DNA of 64,000 nucleotides, from assembly GCF_002214605.1 (NCBI RefSeq), contig NZ_CP015193.1:1344978-1408977 (forward strand), written 5' to 3'. The notes beneath the pieces were generated by a model that saw only the letters and a list, made by a program, of their open reading frames with translations, ran no database searches and had not been told where the DNA came from. This document shows, in pieces, positions 36,907 through 45,398 of the stretch; within the stretch, counting starts at the first letter, position 1, and each line of letters opens with the position of its first letter. The DNA comes from Thermococcus chitonophagus. GTDB taxonomy: Archaea > Methanobacteriota_B > Thermococci > Thermococcales > Thermococcaceae. A program made the translations under genes and the position numbers.

Positions 36907-38760
36907 TCAGAGCTCTTCTGAGATGTACTTGAGTAGTGCCTCTGCGGCAGCCCTGGTTCCTTCCCTGTCAGCACCGGCAACTAGGACAACACCGTAGCCA
37001 CCGATCTTGCTACACTCTGGCTTGTAGATGACAACACCCTCCTTAAGTGTCTCGTTGGCTGCCCACTCCTCGTAGGTCTCTGGGACTCCAAGGGCATCTG
37101 CAAGGGCAGCAGTTACCTTGTTGACGACTGGACCACCGACAAGGATGAGGTTGCTCTTGACGTTTTCGAGACCCTGCTCCATGATCTCAGTGTCAAGGAC
37201 TGTTATTGGCTCAGTAAGCTTGCTTGGTATGTAGGTCTCCTCTGGGCTGAGCTTGACATCGACGCTATCAACTACGTAGCCAGTGTCATCAATCTCATCG
37301 CCTTTTGAAACTTCTGCAACGTCATACTGCTTCTCTGCAGGCTCGACGTACACGTATGCAGTTAGAGTTGCATACTCAGTTCCATCGCTAGCCTCCTTCT
37401 TCTTGATATCTGCCTTGTAGTCAACTACATACTGGTCAAAGAGCTTGACTGTGTCACCTGAAAGGACATCCTCGTTCTCAAGTGCAAACCACTTGATTGC
37501 AGGTCCATCAGCAGTATCAGTAACGTTGAACACTGCCTTCCATCCGGTGAGACCAGGCATGTCATCTCCGCTCTCAAGGACCTTAAGGTTAGTCCATACC
37601 TTGATCTTCACTGACTGAGTTCCAGCGACACCTACGAAGGTGTCAAGGAGCACAATTCTAATTCCTCCGTCGAAGAATACCTTCGGCTCATCCTTGTAGA
37701 GAGTGTCAGTTATCTCTTCACCGCTTGGGCTCGTTATCTTGACTAATGCCTTCTCTCTCTGAGTGTCAATGTCGAGGATTGTGACCTTATATCCGTCAAA
37801 GCTCTCAGTGTCTCCCCTCTCATAGAACTTCTCTTCATACTCGGTACCGTAGGTGAAACAGTTACCACAGCTCTGGTTGGTAATAAGGTTCTTTCCAACT
37901 GCTAGGATTGAGAATGTCTGTCCAAACAGCTTGAGAGTGTCACCAGCGTATGTACCGTTCTTGATAATTTCCCTTCCAGTAATCGTATAACCGCTGTAGT
38001 CTGAGTAGTACTTTCCTAGGGTTGCATCAGTAAGGTACAGGTTGGTTATAAGATTGTCAGTTGGTGTTGTGGTCTCCTTGGTTATTGGGTCTGTCTCGGG
38101 TGAACCCTGGAGGGTGTAGTTGTAGATTACTAATGAAACGTTTGCAACGACACTTGTTATGTTGACCTTGAAGTCCTTGAACTCATCAACCTGGTCAATG
38201 TCAGAGGAAGCAAGATTATCTAGTGTGATGTTTGTGAGTGTGAGGTTTGCATCAAGGTCATAGCCTCCGAGAGCACCAATGTCGCTAAGCTTTATGCTAA
38301 CTGGGGTGGTGTAGGTACCACCGTCCCAAGCTGAGGTAGTATAGTTAACGTTGAAGTATGGGTTACCATTGCTGTCATATGAACCGTTCCACCAAGCATC
38401 TACAGTCTTTGGATTTGCATCAGCTTCCATTGCAGGCTGGCTTGCACCGTAGTTGTCGAAGACGGGGATCTTAGCAACTGGCTCAGTGATGTCCTTCTTA
38501 ACAACAACGCTAACGTCCTCAACCTTTACATCCTTCTCTGTGTAGAGTAAGCTTCCGATAGCAGCCGCAATGTCAGCGGCGCTCACAACATCCATGGCAG
38601 CTCCTTCGCTACCAACGACGATCTTAACGTTTGGCTGACCGTCCTTAACGAAGAACTCCTTTGGAATCTCGGGAACCTGAGGCTGAGCTGATGCAAAGCC
38701 AAGGGTTGCACCAGCTACTGCGGCACCAACCGCAAGTGCCGCGATCTTCTTAACCTTCAT
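36907..38760 (-). CDS. S-layer protein
   Basis: A 617-residue secreted protein of the MJ-type (TIGR01564-like) S-layer family. Signal peptide residues 1-25 (MKVKKIAALAVGAAVAGATLGFASA in essence), then an SLH-like archaeal domain with VGSEGAAMDVVSAADIAAAIG, many NxT/NxS sequons in residues 120-260, Ig-like beta domains, and a C-terminal domain ILVGGPVVNKVTAALADALG ... VLVAGADREGTRAAAEALL typical of the family. It has a strong promoter and ribosome site (AGGAGGTG), expected for an abundant protein. Confidence 0.9.
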   Translation of the reverse strand: MKVKKIAALAVGAAVAGATLGFASAQPQVPEIPKEFFVKDGQPNVKIVVGSEGAAMDVVSAADIAAAIGSLLYTEKDVKVEDVSVVVKKDITEPVAKIPVFDNYGASQPAMEADANPKTVDAWWNGSYDSNGNPYFNVNYTTSAWDGGTYTTPVSIKLSDIGALGGYDLDANLTLTNITLDNLASSDIDQVDEFKDFKVNITSVVANVSLVIYNYTLQGSPETDPITKETTTPTDNLITNLYLTDATLGKYYSDYSGYTITGREIIKNGTYAGDTLKLFGQTFSILAVGKNLITNQSCGNCFTYGTEYEEKFYERGDTESFDGYKVTILDIDTQREKALVKITSPSGEEITDTLYKDEPKVFFDGGIRIVLLDTFVGVAGTQSVKIKVWTNLKVLESGDDMPGLTGWKAVFNVTDTADGPAIKWFALENEDVLSGDTVKLFDQYVVDYKADIKKKEASDGTEYATLTAYVYVEPAEKQYDVAEVSKGDEIDDTGYVVDSVDVKLSPEETYIPSKLTEPITVLDTEIMEQGLENVKSNLILVGGPVVNKVTAALADALGVPETYEEWAANETLKEGVVIYKPECSKIGGYGVVLVAGADREGTRAAAEALLKYISEEL

Positions 38761-38828
38761 TTCCCAACACCTCCTAAAGTTGTAGTATCTGCCCTAAGTG
38801 GGCTCACTTAAATCCTGTCCATGTAAGG

Positions 38829-38845
38829 TATAAATACTTTTCGGT
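38829..38845 (-). promoter_or_regulatory. Strong promoter of the S-layer gene
   Basis: The minus strand reads CCGAAAAGTATTTATA, a consensus BRE plus TATA. The predicted start is near 38805, giving a ~45-nt leader ending in AGGAGGTGTTGGGAA before ATG 38760. Confidence 0.75.
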
Positions 38846-38947
38846 TCCAGACCCTTTCTTATGATTAAAAAAGCTCGCTAATTGCCGTAATAAATAATAG
38901 GAGCTTCTTTCCATGTCTACAGCCATTTCGGTGTTTGCCGATAATAT

Positions 38948-39748
38948 CTACTTATCAATTGCCAAGAAGGGCCTATGGATTAATTCATTGACCATTGTGG
39001 CTAATTCTGATAAGGAATTTTGTAGCTCATTTGGGGTTATCTCAATCAACTCGGGTTCAACAATAACAATGCCAATTGGAGCGTATTTCGCTGTTAATAT
39101 AAAGAGAGACTCTAGGCTTGAAAGTAGCTCAAAGGCTATTAGCAGCTTTACTCTCCTGTTACCCTTGTATTCCCTCTCCTCCACTAATTTGGACGCAAAT
39201 TTGTTAATATATACACCTTCCAATGAGAGGGCCTTCTTCATGTTCCTCTCAACTTCTTTCTTATCACTTCCAAATGCCTCTATAACGAACCTATACCTAA
39301 TAAACCCACTATCAATTATCAGCTTTTCAATCTCTTCTTCGCTATAACCAACCTTTGGTTCCGGAACTGTACTTAAATCAGGATAAGCGGCAAGAGTTCC
39401 AAAATTTTCCATAAGCTTGCCCATAACGGCTGATACCCTAGCTAGAATTTCTACAAGCTTTTCCGCCTCTATCTCTTCCCCCTTGAGATCCTCAAGCTCA
39501 ACAATACTCGGTCCGTACTTCAGGATAACATCAACTATGTCAGCAAGATGACCATGAATCTTGGCTTCAAGAACGGCCGAATACTTAAACTTAGGATCTT
39601 CGGTCTCTATTACATCTTCCTTTTTAATCGACAATACCTTAATTTTCTCCTGTTTTAGCTTTTCTTCAATTTCAGAAATCGCAGTTTCTACGGCTTTCTT
39701 ATCGTTTCCCAAAGCCTCAATATAAAAAATGCATGTTAATTCAACCAT
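38948..39748 (-). CDS. Conserved protein with an internal duplication
   Basis: A 266-residue protein not recognised by name. Residues 5-115 and 150-258 look like two copies of one alpha/beta domain: each begins with a beta strand plus (I/V)EA-(L/F)G-(N/S)DKK-x-V and ends with a helical segment containing K-(Y)AP/GPSI-V-x-E. The ferredoxin-like pattern could be ACT-like or a repeat dimer. It starts one base after amrS and probably shares its transcript. No function is suggested beyond association. Confidence 0.65.
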   Translation of the reverse strand: MVELTCIFYIEALGNDKKAVETAISEIEEKLKQEKIKVLSIKKEDVIETEDPKFKYSAVLEAKIHGHLADIVDVILKYGPSIVELEDLKGEEIEAEKLVEILARVSAVMGKLMENFGTLAAYPDLSTVPEPKVGYSEEEIEKLIIDSGFIRYRFVIEAFGSDKKEVERNMKKALSLEGVYINKFASKLVEEREYKGNRRVKLLIAFELLSSLESLFILTAKYAPIGIVIVEPELIEITPNELQNSLSELATMVNELIHRPFLAIDK

Positions 39749-39749
39749 A

Positions 39750-40802
39750 TTACCACCACATTCCTCTATATTTCTTCCTTTTATAATATCCCACTACAGG
39801 AATCCTTTCTCCACAGTATTTGCATCTCCCATCCTGTATCTCATACCGTAGGATCTCGAAACCCCACCTTTCTATCAGCAATCTTCCACACCTTGGACAG
39901 TAGGTGTTCTCGCCCTTGTGTCCGGGCACATTTCCTAGGTACACAAACTTCAACCCTTCCTCTTTAGCTATCTTATAAGCTTTTTCCAAAGTTTCGATCG
40001 GAGTTGGAGGTAGGTTGAGAAGTTTGTAGTGAGGGAAGAACCTAGAGAAGTGAACTGGAGTATCATTACCTAGGCTACTAACGACCCATCTGACGAAAGC
40101 CCTAATTTCCTCCTCCCTGTCGTTTAATGTGGGAATTATGAGGTAAGTAAGCTCAACGTGTATTCCGAATTCTTTCTTAGCAATTTCAGCTGTCCTTCTG
40201 CTGGGTTCTCCGCTGGGCACGCTAGCTATCTTCATGTAGAACTCGTCATTGAAGGCCTTTATGTCTATGTTCATGGCATCTATGTAGGGGGCAAGCTCCC
40301 TGAAGGGTTCCTCGTTGATGTAGCCGTTGGTTACTAATACATTATATAGGCCTTCCCTCTTGGCGAGCTTCGCGGTATCGAGGACGAATTCGTACCATAT
40401 AGTTGGCTCGTTGTAAGTGTAGGCTATGCTCTCGCACTCATAGTGTTTTGCAAGTTTAACGATTGCCTCGGGGGTAGCATCTTGCAAGTAGGGAAAAGTT
40501 TCATCGGCCTGACTAATTTCCCAGTTCTGGCAGTGCTTACAGTGCATGTTACACCCTACGGTTCCTATAGAAAATGCGCATGATCCTGGCCAGAAGTGGA
40601 ATAGGGGCTTCTTCTCTATTGGATCGAGAGCTATGGATGAGACTTTACCATAATTCAGAGTGTATAGTCTCCCCCCAATATTCACCCTAACCTTACATGA
40701 GCCTCTCTTTCCCTCACTAATTATGCAATTTAGGGGGCAAAGTTTGCACCTAACTCTCCCATCCCCCAGGGGTTCCCAGTATTTTGCCTCCTTCATGACC
40801 AT
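39750..40802 (-). CDS. amrS: AmmeMemoRadiSam-system radical SAM enzyme (AmrS type)
   Basis: A 350-residue radical SAM protein: CxxxCxxC cluster motif CNMHCKHC (about 80-87), an N-terminal CKLCPLNC zinc-like motif, and a C-terminal zinc ribbon (CPRCG...CKYCG). It resembles PFL-activase-like enzymes grouped with AMMECR1 and MEMO proteins, whose reaction is not settled. ATG 40802 lies about 25 bp after a TATA box (TTTAAAAG, minus strand) with no ribosome site, so the mRNA is probably leaderless; GTG 40820 lies within the promoter. Confidence 0.88.
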   Translation of the reverse strand: MVMKEAKYWEPLGDGRVRCKLCPLNCIISEGKRGSCKVRVNIGGRLYTLNYGKVSSIALDPIEKKPLFHFWPGSCAFSIGTVGCNMHCKHCQNWEISQADETFPYLQDATPEAIVKLAKHYECESIAYTYNEPTIWYEFVLDTAKLAKREGLYNVLVTNGYINEEPFRELAPYIDAMNIDIKAFNDEFYMKIASVPSGEPSRRTAEIAKKEFGIHVELTYLIIPTLNDREEEIRAFVRWVVSSLGNDTPVHFSRFFPHYKLLNLPPTPIETLEKAYKIAKEEGLKFVYLGNVPGHKGENTYCPRCGRLLIERWGFEILRYEIQDGRCKYCGERIPVVGYYKRKKYRGMWW

Positions 40803-40819
40803 GGTATGTTGGTGGTGCA

Positions 40820-40832
40820 CCTTTTAAACCTC
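40820..40832. promoter_or_regulatory. Shared two-way TATA box of amrS and panE
   Basis: CCTTTTAAACC reads as TATA on both strands. About 25 bp to the left is ATG 40802 of amrS, and about 25 bp to the right is the start region of panE. One TBP site may therefore serve both genes. Confidence 0.5.
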
Positions 40833-40863
40833 ATCCCCCCTAAACTTAACTTTGGGGTTGAAG

Positions 40864-41781
40864 TTGAAGATATACGTGCTCGGGGCAGGAGCTATAGGAT
40901 CGCTCTTTGGTGGTCTTTTGGCAGAGGCTGGAGAGGATGTTATACTTATTGGAAGAGAGCCACATGTAGGTGCAATAAAGAAAAAAGGATTGATTATTAG
41001 AGGCATAGTCGACACGACTGTTCACGTTGAGGCAATGACCTCGGTGCCAAGAGACAGGCCCGATCTTATTATACTTTCAACGAAGGCATATTCAACTGAA
41101 GAGGCCCTTAAGTCCGCGGGTGAGATCGTGAAGGGAACGTGGGTTTTGAGTATTCAAAACGGTATTGGGAACGAAGAAAGAATAATTAAGTTTGGAGGTA
41201 GAGCAATAGGAGGAATAACGACAAATGGGGTTGTCATGAGCGAGCCGGGAATCATTGAGTGGAGGGGAAAGGGAGTAACAGTTATTGGACTATATCCCCA
41301 GGGTCACGATCCGTTTGTAGAAGAAGTGGCCAATACTTTGGAGAGGGCAGGACTCGAAACTCATGTCACTGAGAACGTTCAGGGATGGATATGGTCAAAG
41401 GCCATAGTTAACTCCGCAATAAACACTATAGGGACAATTTTAGAAATAAAAAATGAAATAATTATGACTAATGACTACCTCTTGTCGATAGCTATGGAAG
41501 TCGTAAAAGAGGGCTGTAAAATAGCATTACAGAACGGGATTGAGTTTGAGGTACCTCCCATGGAGTTGCTCTTTCAAACGTTAGAACAGACAAAAGAAAA
41601 CTACAACTCAATGCTACAAGATATATGGAGGGGAAAGCAAACAGAAATTGATTATATTAATGGTAAGATAGTAGAGTACGCTAAAGCTGTTAATTTAGAT
41701 GCTCCTATGAATACATTGTTATGGGCCCTCGTAAAAGCTAAAGAGGAGCTGAAAGGGAATGTTTGGAGAAAAAGAAAGTGA
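40864..41781 (+). CDS. panE: Ketopantoate reductase
   Basis: A 305-residue NAD(P)H-dependent reductase making pantoate for CoA synthesis. The N-terminal Rossmann motif is VLGAGAIGSLFGGLL; VLSIQNGIGNEE and the C-terminal domain ENVQGWIWSKAIVNSAINTIG, and NYNSMLQDIWRGKQTEIDYINGKI are family signatures. Start is uncertain: TTG at 40852, 40858 or 40864. I chose 40864 (MKIYVLGAGA...) as it matches the family and has the GGGGTTG spacing. Overlaps the PhoU-like gene by 23 bases. Confidence 0.92.
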   Translation: MKIYVLGAGAIGSLFGGLLAEAGEDVILIGREPHVGAIKKKGLIIRGIVDTTVHVEAMTSVPRDRPDLIILSTKAYSTEEALKSAGEIVKGTWVLSIQNGIGNEERIIKFGGRAIGGITTNGVVMSEPGIIEWRGKGVTVIGLYPQGHDPFVEEVANTLERAGLETHVTENVQGWIWSKAIVNSAINTIGTILEIKNEIIMTNDYLLSIAMEVVKEGCKIALQNGIEFEVPPMELLFQTLEQTKENYNSMLQDIWRGKQTEIDYINGKIVEYAKAVNLDAPMNTLLWALVKAKEELKGNVWRKRK

Positions 41782-42397
41782 TGTATTTACAAAAATTAGA
41801 AAGCACCTTGAGGCCGTTGAAGATACCTTAAAAAGCTTTAGAGAGATGTTCGAAGAGTACATTAATGGAAACATTGAGAAGTCCGAAGAAATCCTCAAAA
41901 AAGTTGAAAAGAATGAGGGAAAGGCAGACGATCTAAGAAGAGAAATAGAGCTAATGCTGTATGCAGGAGCCTTTATCCCGGCTAATAGGGGAGACTATAT
42001 AAGGCTAAGTGAGCTAGTGGACAATATTGCTGATGCTGCAGAAAGTGCTGCCCATACTCTAATTTTCGCCAGACCAAATGTTCCAGAGGATCTAAAGGAT
42101 GAGCTAGTAAAACTGGTAGAGGAATCCCTAAAGACCTTTGAATACTTAAAGCTTTCAGTTCTCGCACTAGAAAGTGACGTAGATGAAGCATTAAGACTTG
42201 CAAAAGAAACAGAAGTACAAGAAGAAAGCGCTGATAAAGTGGAATATGCTGTTTTGAGGAGAATTTTCTCATGCCAAAATATTTCAACATACGCAAAGCT
42301 TATCTGGAATCAAGTGGTCACCAAGATCGGGGACATTGCGGATAGAGCGGAGGATGCATCAGACCATATAATGCTGATGGCAGTTAAAAGGAGGTGA
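41759..42397 (+). CDS. DUF47/PhoU-like protein
   Basis: A 212-residue all-helical protein of the TIGR00153/DUF47 family, related to PhoU, usually linked with phosphate (Pit) transporters. Metal-binding-type E/DxxxD positions are visible in LSELVDNIADAAESAAH and TKIGDIADRAEDASDHI. No Pit transporter gene is in the window. Start overlaps panE; serA follows after six bases. Confidence 0.87.
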   Translation: MFGEKESDVFTKIRKHLEAVEDTLKSFREMFEEYINGNIEKSEEILKKVEKNEGKADDLRREIELMLYAGAFIPANRGDYIRLSELVDNIADAAESAAHTLIFARPNVPEDLKDELVKLVEESLKTFEYLKLSVLALESDVDEALRLAKETEVQEESADKVEYAVLRRIFSCQNISTYAKLIWNQVVTKIGDIADRAEDASDHIMLMAVKRR

Positions 42398-42403
42398 TAT
42401 AAC

Positions 42404-43318
42404 ATGAAGGTGCTCGTAGCAGCTCCCCTACACGAAAGGGCGCTCCAAGTTTTAAAGGAGGCTGGACTTGAGGTCGTCTACGAGGAGTATCCAGATGAAG
42501 AGAGGTTGCTAGAGCTCGTTAAGGATGTTGAGGCCATAATAGTCAGGAGCAAGCCAAAGGTGACAAGGAAGGTTATAGAGAATGCTCCAAAGCTCAAAGT
42601 CATTGCAAGGGCTGGAGTTGGTCTAGACAATATTGATGTCGAGGCTGCGAAGGAGAGAGGAATAGAGGTTGTGAATGCTCCTGGGGCCAGTTCGAGAAGT
42701 GTCGCTGAGCTCGCCTTTGGTCTAATATTCGCCGTTGCAAGGAAAATAGCCTACGCAGATAGAAAAATGAGAGAGGGAGTGTGGGCGAAGAAGGAGTGCA
42801 TGGGAATTGAGCTCGAAGGTAAAACAATAGGAGTCGTGGGATTTGGAAGAATTGGATATCAGGTTGCAAAGATAGCTAGGGCCTTTGGAATGAACGTCCT
42901 ATTGTATGACCCATACCCCAACGAGGAAAGGGCAAAGGAAGTCGGAGGAAAGTTTGTCGATCTTGAGACCCTACTTAAGGAGAGCGACATTGTAACGCTC
43001 CACGTCCCACTACTGGATTCAACTTACCACCTGATAAACGAGGAAAGATTAAAGCTTATGAAGAAGAACGCGATACTCATAAACGCCGCGAGGGGAGCAG
43101 TCGTTGATACGAACGCGTTAGTTAAAGCACTACAAGAGGGATGGATAGCGGGAGCTGGACTGGACGTTTACGAGGAGGAACCATTGCCCAAGGATCATCC
43201 TCTAACGAAGCTCGACAATGTTGTCCTAACACCACACATAGGGGCTTCAACTTATGAAGCACAGGAAAGGGCAGGAGTAGAGGTAGCAGAAAAAGTAGTA
43301 AAGATATTAAAGGGCTGA
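42404..43318 (+). CDS. serA: D-3-phosphoglycerate dehydrogenase-like 2-hydroxyacid dehydrogenase
   Basis: A 304-residue NAD-dependent dehydrogenase without an ACT regulatory domain. NAD motif VGFGRIGYQVAKIARAFG (about 146-163), substrate-binding Arg in NAARGAVVDTN, Glu in DVYEEEPLP and catalytic His in TPHIGAST are visible. Likely the first step of serine synthesis, though related hydroxyacid dehydrogenases look similar. Excellent GGAGGTGAT seven bases from the ATG. Overlaps the convergent GH57 gene by 12 bases. Confidence 0.9.
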   Translation: MKVLVAAPLHERALQVLKEAGLEVVYEEYPDEERLLELVKDVEAIIVRSKPKVTRKVIENAPKLKVIARAGVGLDNIDVEAAKERGIEVVNAPGASSRSVAELAFGLIFAVARKIAYADRKMREGVWAKKECMGIELEGKTIGVVGFGRIGYQVAKIARAFGMNVLLYDPYPNEERAKEVGGKFVDLETLLKESDIVTLHVPLLDSTYHLINEERLKLMKKNAILINAARGAVVDTNALVKALQEGWIAGAGLDVYEEEPLPKDHPLTKLDNVVLTPHIGASTYEAQERAGVEVAEKVVKILKG

Positions 43319-45205
43319 CTTCATTCTTCTAAATATCTTTTTTAGCCTGCTCCTTGGTATCCCGGTTTTCTTTGCTAGATCCTCTATCCTCCATTTGGAA
43401 AGCTCTCTTAGTGAATTTATCCCTGCTTTCTTGAGCCTTTCCACAGTTTTAGGACCGACGCCTTTTATCGATAACAAGAATTTCTCAAAGTTCACGGTGT
43501 CCTCACTCTGACCGCTCACGAACTTTCCCTCATCCTTCTCTCCAGTCTCCGGTGGTATCTCCGGAGGCTCTATGTATTTTGGAACCTCCGGAGGAGCTTC
43601 GCTGATGTAAGGACCAAGCACAATTGGAGTGAAGACTTTATCTGTGTCCTCAACCTCTTCAAGTAGTTCCATCTCTTCGAACGTTCCGCTCTCAACGTAT
43701 TCTTCTAGAGCGTTCGCGAGCCTGTGGAAGATGTGAGCGTGCTCTAAAAGTCTTCTCTTTCCGTACTCCTTAGCTTGGCCAGTAGTTATAAGGAACTGCC
43801 AGTCGCTTGCCTCTATGAGTAGCAACTCCCTGCCCAGCTGATCGAGAACCCTATCTGCTAGATCGTCCCTTCCCAGATATCTACTGACAAGTGATACCAT
43901 CCTCCTCTCAGCTAGGTGTATTATCGGCCATGTCCACTCTACTTCTGGGTTCCACCATGTATAGTGCGTCCCAAACATTCCCCAGGATCCCTCTGGAAGT
44001 TCTATTTCATACTTCTCACCAGAATATGAATCCAAGAAATTGCTTATTGTTGTTGTCTTTATTCCATTCTCCTGGGCTAATTCCAAAACCCTGGTGAGCC
44101 ACTTGACGCCTTCAAACCACCAGTGGCCAAATAGCTCTGTATCATAGGGTGCTACCACTATTCCTTTCTCTCCCTCTCTCTTTTCGAACTCTTCTAGCAG
44201 AGAACTAACGAGGGAAATAAAGTGCTTTGCATGCTCTTCAACTCTCTCCAAGGCTTTTTCCGGCTCATAGGGCTCCTTTGCTCCAAGGTCTTTTGTTCCA
44301 GTAACCCTCCAGTACTGCCCTCCGCTCTTCTCAGCTTTCTTATGAAACTCCCTATACCAGAAGTCCCCAGGATACCCAATATCGGCGCTCCATACCTGAA
44401 TTCCCGTCTCCCTATTTCTTGCAAACACCGCAACCCCATTCTTAAGGAAGTAAGGTCTTAAGGTGGACTTCTTTGTCTTTGCTGGGAGGATCTTTCCATA
44501 TTTTGATGTCGCAGGCCCTTCATCGACAAGATGGCTCTCGACAAAGAAGTATTCTATACCGTACTTCTTCAAGAAGTGCTCTATTCCTTTCCTCCACCTC
44601 ACCTCACCATCACTGGGACTTCTCCAGAAGCCATCTGGCCTATAGGCACACTCTGGTAGCCAAATTCCTCTCGGCCTTCTTCCGAAGTATTTCTCATATG
44701 TCTTAATGCCATTAAGTATCTGAGCCTCTATCGCTTCGTCTCTATCGAGGAGGGGGAGGTAACCATGGGTTGCAGCTGAGGTAATCACCTCAACGTAACC
44801 AGCGTCCTGAAGCTCTCTAAATTTGCCCAGGATGTCCCCATTTATGGACTTCCAGTAAGAGTAGACCCTCTCAAAATAACCAATCATGTAGGAGATTGCC
44901 TCTTTGATCTTAACATCCTCAAACTTTTCAAGATCCTTGGCCATGGCCCTTAGCTTCCTCTCCATGTACTTCTCAAACTCCCTCTTTACGTATTCGTCAT
45001 TAAGTTGCTCCATGAGAACCGGTGTGAAACTTATGACAAGTTCGAATTTCACACCTTTTTCCTTTAGCTTTTCGAGCTCCATGAGAAGGGGCAGATAACT
45101 CTCTGAGATTGCCTCAAATAGCCATTCCTCTCCAAAGGGCCACTTACCGTGCTTCCTAACGTAGGGAATATGAGTGTGTAAAACAAATGTTAAATATCCT
45201 TTCAT
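43307..45205 (-). CDS. GH57 1,4-alpha-glucan branching enzyme with C-terminal helix-hairpin-helix
   Basis: A 632-residue GH57 enzyme. The nucleophile is in IWLPECAYRP (Glu185) and the acid/base in APYDTELFGHWW (Asp355), matching the residues known for the Thermococcus kodakarensis branching enzyme (about 183 and 354). The alpha-helical C domain (DUF1957) follows, then an acidic linker and, from about 575, a helix-hairpin-helix (IKGVGPKTVERLKKAG). It acts in glycogen branching. The HhH resembles DNA-binding modules and its role here is unclear. It converges on serA with a 12-base overlap. Confidence 0.9.
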   Translation of the reverse strand: MKGYLTFVLHTHIPYVRKHGKWPFGEEWLFEAISESYLPLLMELEKLKEKGVKFELVISFTPVLMEQLNDEYVKREFEKYMERKLRAMAKDLEKFEDVKIKEAISYMIGYFERVYSYWKSINGDILGKFRELQDAGYVEVITSAATHGYLPLLDRDEAIEAQILNGIKTYEKYFGRRPRGIWLPECAYRPDGFWRSPSDGEVRWRKGIEHFLKKYGIEYFFVESHLVDEGPATSKYGKILPAKTKKSTLRPYFLKNGVAVFARNRETGIQVWSADIGYPGDFWYREFHKKAEKSGGQYWRVTGTKDLGAKEPYEPEKALERVEEHAKHFISLVSSLLEEFEKREGEKGIVVAPYDTELFGHWWFEGVKWLTRVLELAQENGIKTTTISNFLDSYSGEKYEIELPEGSWGMFGTHYTWWNPEVEWTWPIIHLAERRMVSLVSRYLGRDDLADRVLDQLGRELLLIEASDWQFLITTGQAKEYGKRRLLEHAHIFHRLANALEEYVESGTFEEMELLEEVEDTDKVFTPIVLGPYISEAPPEVPKYIEPPEIPPETGEKDEGKFVSGQSEDTVNFEKFLLSIKGVGPKTVERLKKAGINSLRELSKWRIEDLAKKTGIPRSRLKKIFRRMKSAL

Positions 45206-45349
45206 GGCCTTTCCCCTAATGGAAAGTTCTTGGAGTAGTATTTAACGATTTCGCAAATTTCCTGTCTTTATTTCCAAAAAAATGATTTATCTACATAAAA
45301 CACCATGATTTATGGGAGAGAGTGAGTTTTACAAAATCCCGGGAATTTA

Positions 45350-45360
45350 TAAAAAAATTG
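45350..45360 (+). promoter_or_regulatory. Promoter of the NFACT/Rqc2 gene, within an upstream in-frame extension
   Basis: GGGAATTTATAAAAAAA is a good BRE/TATA (45342-45358) with a predicted start near 45378. This lies inside the longer open frame from 45312 and argues that translation starts at 45387 (TTG) or 45399 (ATG). Confidence 0.6.
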
Positions 45361-45398
45361 ACACACAGTCAAATGGGGGGAGGAATTTGAAGGAAAGC

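Noticed and set aside
45312-45398. N-terminal extension of the NFACT protein
   Set aside because: A strong TATA lies at about 45350, so the mRNA starts after it.
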